From: Acorus gramineus
Lineage: Eukaryota; Streptophyta; Magnoliopsida; Acorales; Acoraceae
Direction of reading: 5' to 3'
NCBI GenBank assembly: GCA_030737835.1
Contig: CM060850.1
Coordinates: 20,180,216 to 20,244,215, forward strand
DNA: 64,000 nucleotides
Below the pieces are notes generated by a model. That model ran no database searches. It was not told the origin of the DNA and saw only the letters and a list, made by a program, of their open reading frames with translations. Shown one piece after another: positions 60,087 to 64,000 of the stretch. Made by a program: the position numbers and the translations under genes. Within the stretch, counting starts at the first letter, position 1; the number at the start of each line of letters is the position of its first letter.

Positions 60087-60307
60087 GTGAGTGGTTTGAT
60101 CCAATCCCCCTCCCCTCGAGATGTGCTTGACGCGCGTAGTCGTGCGTCGCGCACCAATGGGGCATCCTAGCTATACTACTTGTGTAGATAAGTACTATGG
60201 CCATGCTTAAACTATAATATGTTTGATATCTTTCATGCTAGGCTTATATGGAATATATTGTATTCATGTATGAATGATTGTATTAGGTAGTATTGTAATA
60301 CTACTCC

Positions 60308-63300
60308 TGTTATGCCTGTGTCATTTGGAGCCATTTCGGTTAAGCCTTGGTGACATCTATGTCATTCAGGACCTTTTTCTTTTTTCGATCAGAGTCGCTA
60401 AAATTTTGGCTTTTAGCTACCTGCGGGAGTTGTACTCTGATTGAAAATCTAATTGCATATTATGGGTCCTGGTACTGTTTAGTACTACCCATAAAAATTT
60501 TATCAAATTCCGGTAACGTTTTGAAAAATATGCAGTTCCGAATCGCATCTGGGTTTGGCCGTTACTGGGTTTCGGTGGGTGAGATATTTTTGAGTGTGTG
60601 GTGCTTCTCCGCATGCTTCCCAATAAAGCAAAAATGAGTGGTTGAGTGAGGGTGAACCTAACCCTAACCTCACCACCCCCTTATGGTCACCCCAAAACAC
60701 TATTTGGGCATGGAAATGACCTTTTTGCCCTCTCTCTCTCTCCCCCTCTCTCCCAACTCGTGGATCTCTCTTTCTCTCCCTCTCTTGGTCTCTTTTTCCC
60801 CTCTTTGTGTGTGTGGAGAAGGAGGAGGAAGAAGCAAAAGAAGGAGAAGGTGAAGGTGGAAAAGCAAGGTGTGTGTGTGTGGGTGCCTTTGTTGTAGTTG
60901 TTGATTCTCCTCTCTCATATCTTCCCCCTCCCCTGTTTTGCAGCCAAAGAAGGCTGAGGAGGGCTGTGGAGGTGGTGTTAGTGGTGGTGGTGGTTGAGGT
61001 GGTCGCGGGTGCATCGAGGGCCTCTGAATCTCCCCCTTTCATTCCCCCTCCCTAGGTGAGCTCTTCCCCTTCTTTTCTTTGATTTTCATGGCTTAGGGGT
61101 TGTTGGGAAGTCATGCATGCTAGGTAGTTGGTTTAGGGTGAGTGAGAAGTGTGGGGGAGGGGTTAAAAGAGTGTTGGGCACGCGCGCGGGTCTGTCCGCG
61201 CGCGTGCGCGCGCAGAGGGGCGCTGGCAGGTGCGCAGGCGGGCGTGTGCGCGTGCGCGCGAGTGCGCGCGAAGCGAGGGCGCAGGTTCGCGCGGATGCTG
61301 ACAGCACGCGCAGTGCGCGTGGGTCGTGCGCGGGAGTCCGCGAGGGCGCGCGCGAGCATGCGCGCGCGGGGGGCAAGTTGTCTGGGCGCGCCTGGGCATG
61401 CGACAGGGTGCCACTGCGCGCGCACGCATGCGTGAGCGCCAGTGCGCGTCCTGGGGCATGCGCGGGGCTGCCCAGGGGCTCGGGTAGGTGCTGGGACACT
61501 CGGGCATGCGTGCGTACGCGTGTGCTCTCATGCGTGCGTGCCCGTATGCGTGCATGTTAGGTCTTTGGCATTTCTAGTAATTTCTAAGTGTTATAATGTG
61601 ATGTTACTCACCAAATTTGATGCCCTTACCTTGTAGATCTCGTCGGATTGGATGCACGAGGTCCCGGGTTGCGGTGAGTGGTTTGATCCAATCCCCCCCC
61701 CCTCAAGATGCGCTCGACGCGCGTAGTCGTGCGTCGCGCATCGATGGGGCATCCTAGCTATACTACTTGTGTAGATAAGTAGTATGGTCATGCTTAAACT
61801 ATAATATGTTGGATATCTCGAATGCTAGGTTTATATACACGTATTGTATCCATGTATGAATGACTGTATCGCATGCGTCCCTCTAGTATGGGAATGTATT
61901 TCTGTAATGTGTATGGATGTATAGAATATGGCATGCCTTAGGTAGTATTGTAATACTACTCCCACCATATTAATTGGAATATCCAGCATGATTAAGTCTG
62001 GGTTAATAACGGGCACCTGCCTAATATTCCCTTGCGATAAGACTCGAGGGCGTGGTGTAGTTGTTGCGTCCATGCTAATGGGGCAAAGCTGTGACCAACT
62101 TCATGAGATGATGATCTCTCTCGCTCTCTCCCTCTGCACGAACTGAGTAAGTAGAGACGATATCCTACTCGACTCGGGTTCGTTTGGAATATTAGTATTC
62201 ACCTGTTAGTGCACGAGATCGCGCTTGACCCTTCCCTTTTAAGTTGGCGATATCCAACGCATGCTTAAGTTAGGCCATGTATGCATGTTGTATGATTTAT
62301 TATGATGTAAATCCATGTTAGGGAGTATCCCTATAATTATTTGATAGGTTATCGGGCATGTAGTTCATGTACATAACTAGATATAATTCTCCAGGATATA
62401 TATATGCGCATGTTAAAACTGATTATGCCTATCTGAAATAGGCGTGGGTATGACCCGTTGTCGGGTTGTACCTTATTAGTTAGAGCGCTAGCGATGTAAT
62501 CGCCCCGTGCATCCGAGCGATGCACTCGTTTGGAATTCAGGAGAATTCATTATCTTATCGGTTTTGTTAAGCCGGTAGTTGTGGCATTAAGCTAGGCCTA
62601 CCTGTGCAAGGTGTGTATATGAACTAGCTGCTGGGTTATGTGCCTTGGGATTATTTCTGCGTGAGAGTAGAGGCAACCCCCCCTGTGTCCGAGCGACGCA
62701 ACCGTGTGGGAGTACAATAGTATTCGCTATCATCGATACGTGATTATCGAGAGTAGTTGTTTTTTTTCCATTGGGTTCGCTTTGCGAACATGGAGTGTTT
62801 CCTCCCAATGTCGTCCGTGTTGAAGTGGCCCAGGTTGTAGCTGTCCTGACAGAGGGCCCCCACCTGTAGGTACTATCGATGCATGCGACAAGATGTACTG
62901 ATCATGGGGGTATACTAGGTAGAGGCTACCCGGGAGAGGGCTAACGAATGATATTGCGAGGGAGGAATCGTTCTCCCCTTCGTTGGATCCGACGTAGGAA
63001 CTTCCCGGCGTTGGAAAAGCTGTCCAGACAGAGGGGTCCCATCCGTAGGTACCACCGATGCGTTCGGAAGCGTACTGATCGTGGGAGTATACCAGGTAGA
63101 GACTACCCGGGGAAAGGGCTACCGGTGGACCAAGGGTGTAGAGGAGTCTAATCTCTCCAAAAGTCCTATGTCACCTCTAAAGGGTGAGGGTGAGGATGAG
63201 GTGAAGACACGTCACCGCGTGACCCATTCGTTGTTCGTCCGTTCCCATAGTTGTTGGGTTCGATCTCGTATCGATGTTCAAAGACATCGTTGGGCAGTTA

Positions 63301-63961
63301 TCTCGATGTAGATGATCCAATAGTGTTGCGTAGACCAGTAATTCGGGGTCTCTTCGACCAACAGTATGGTCTCTCCCCAAAGGTCCCAAGAGTCTCCCTC
63401 CGAGAGTGAGGGTGAGGGTGAGGTTGGTCGCGCTGCCGCATGACCTTGTAATCCATTGGGTTTCTACCCATGTTTTCCTTGAAAGGAAATTGCTTTAGTA
63501 TTGAACTATTGTAATGGTGATTGTTTCCCAACCACTCACTGAGCTTGTAGCTCACCCCTCGCATGCTGTTTCTTTTCAGCGACAGTGTTGCGCGTGGAGC
63601 TGGAGTTTCCCTGTGGCGTGGTCTTATGGGCGTGAAGCGTTCTTCCGATGGGTGGCGAGTGCGAGGCCGTCAGCAGTCCTAGAGTTATTTTATGTATTGT
63701 AAATCGTGCATGTGGCACAGGTTGTATTATATTTGGACTAGACTTGGCTCTCACAGGACAGTGATTGTGTATTCGAGTCTATAATAATGTTTTTGGTTTA
63801 CAGACATTGTTGATATCTTATGCTTCCATTTTTCAGTCAGTTATCATTATCTTTGCTTTGCCACCTTGTGTGTTGTTGTTGGAGTCTTTGTTGACCTCAG
63901 GTATTGATAGCTGATATTCAATATAGCCAAGTCTCGGGGACGGCCGCCGTGGGGCTTGACA
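60308..63961 (+). mobile_element. Solo LTR-X copy L inside copy H
   Basis: The 3654-bp LTR starts TGTTATGCCTGTGTCATTTGG and ends GGGGCTTGACA, with target duplication ACTCC at 60303-60307 and 63962-63966. It has the complete architecture in plus orientation: 5' region, CpG-rich block (about 61175-61560), module (61637-61673), tandem 175-bp part (about 62780-63130), GAGGGTGAGG tract (63180 and 63407) and the CTCACAGGACAG 3' block (63752). Confidence 0.94.
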
Positions 63962-64000
63962 ACTCCTACCATATTAATTGAAATATCCAGCATGATTAAG

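Larger units (their letters stand above)
58729..64000 (+). mobile_element. LTR-X copy H, running off the window
   Basis: It starts TGTTCTGCCTGTGTCATTTGG (58729), preceded by AGGAA as possible target duplication. It is interrupted by copy L (60308-63961) and resumes at 63967 with CTACCATATTAATTG-type sequence. It has the CpG-rich block (about 59659-59960) and the 37-nt module (60050-60086). Its far end lies outside, so it may be solo or the LTR of a larger element. Confidence 0.85.

Overview
This is a window of plant nuclear genome. It holds one clear host gene at the left edge and more than 50 kb of nested LTR retrotransposons. The GC-rich GeBP-type transcription factor gene, the Tourist-like MITE ends (GGCCCTGTTTGG.. 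and GGCCATCTCC..) and the Del/Tekay, Tat and Copia elements point to a flowering plant, probably a monocot. That is inference; no marker in the window fixes the species.

Layout. 1-1.6 kb: an intronless GeBP/DUF573 gene on the minus strand. 1.6-7.0 kb: AT-rich intergenic DNA with a MITE nested inside another MITE (both with TAA target duplications) and a foldback element in one copy of a tandem duplication. 7.0-14.6 kb: a dead Copia element with 135-bp LTRs and GTTTC target duplications; its RNase H region is split by a 2.6-kb solo LTR. 14.6-42 kb: mostly copies of one very long LTR family, called LTR-X here (about 2.6-3.9 kb, sense strand TGTTATGCC to CGTGACA). One internally deleted element of this family (24.96-37.26 kb, minus strand) keeps its primer-binding site, polypurine tract and reverse transcriptase/integrase remnants of Del/Tekay chromovirus type. 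This assigns LTR-X to Ty3/gypsy. 37.3-49.8 kb: two older minus-strand Ty3/gypsy relics, one with LTRs starting TGTAGATACCCC (LTR-Y) and one a Tat-lineage pol with a second RNase H. 49.8-53.2 kb: a truncated LTR-X and the 5' end of a minus-strand Copia-like element. 53.2-58.7 kb: an LTR-Y on the plus strand split by a solo LTR-X, followed by a gag start. 58.7-64 kb: an LTR-X carrying another LTR-X inside it and running off the window.

No gene network can be read beyond the single transcription factor. All other coding traces are decayed retrotransposon proteins. The informative content is the nesting order (fixed by six matched target duplications of solo LTRs and two paralogous empty sites), a 5-kb inverted duplication, and conserved non-coding modules inside the LTRs. 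The LTR-X copies carry a 36-37 nt segment bounded by splice-like signals, a CpG-rich alternating purine/pyrimidine block and a G-quadruplex-type tract. LTR-Y carries an array of near-perfect hairpins. Long open frames in the CpG-rich LTR blocks are treated as composition artefacts.
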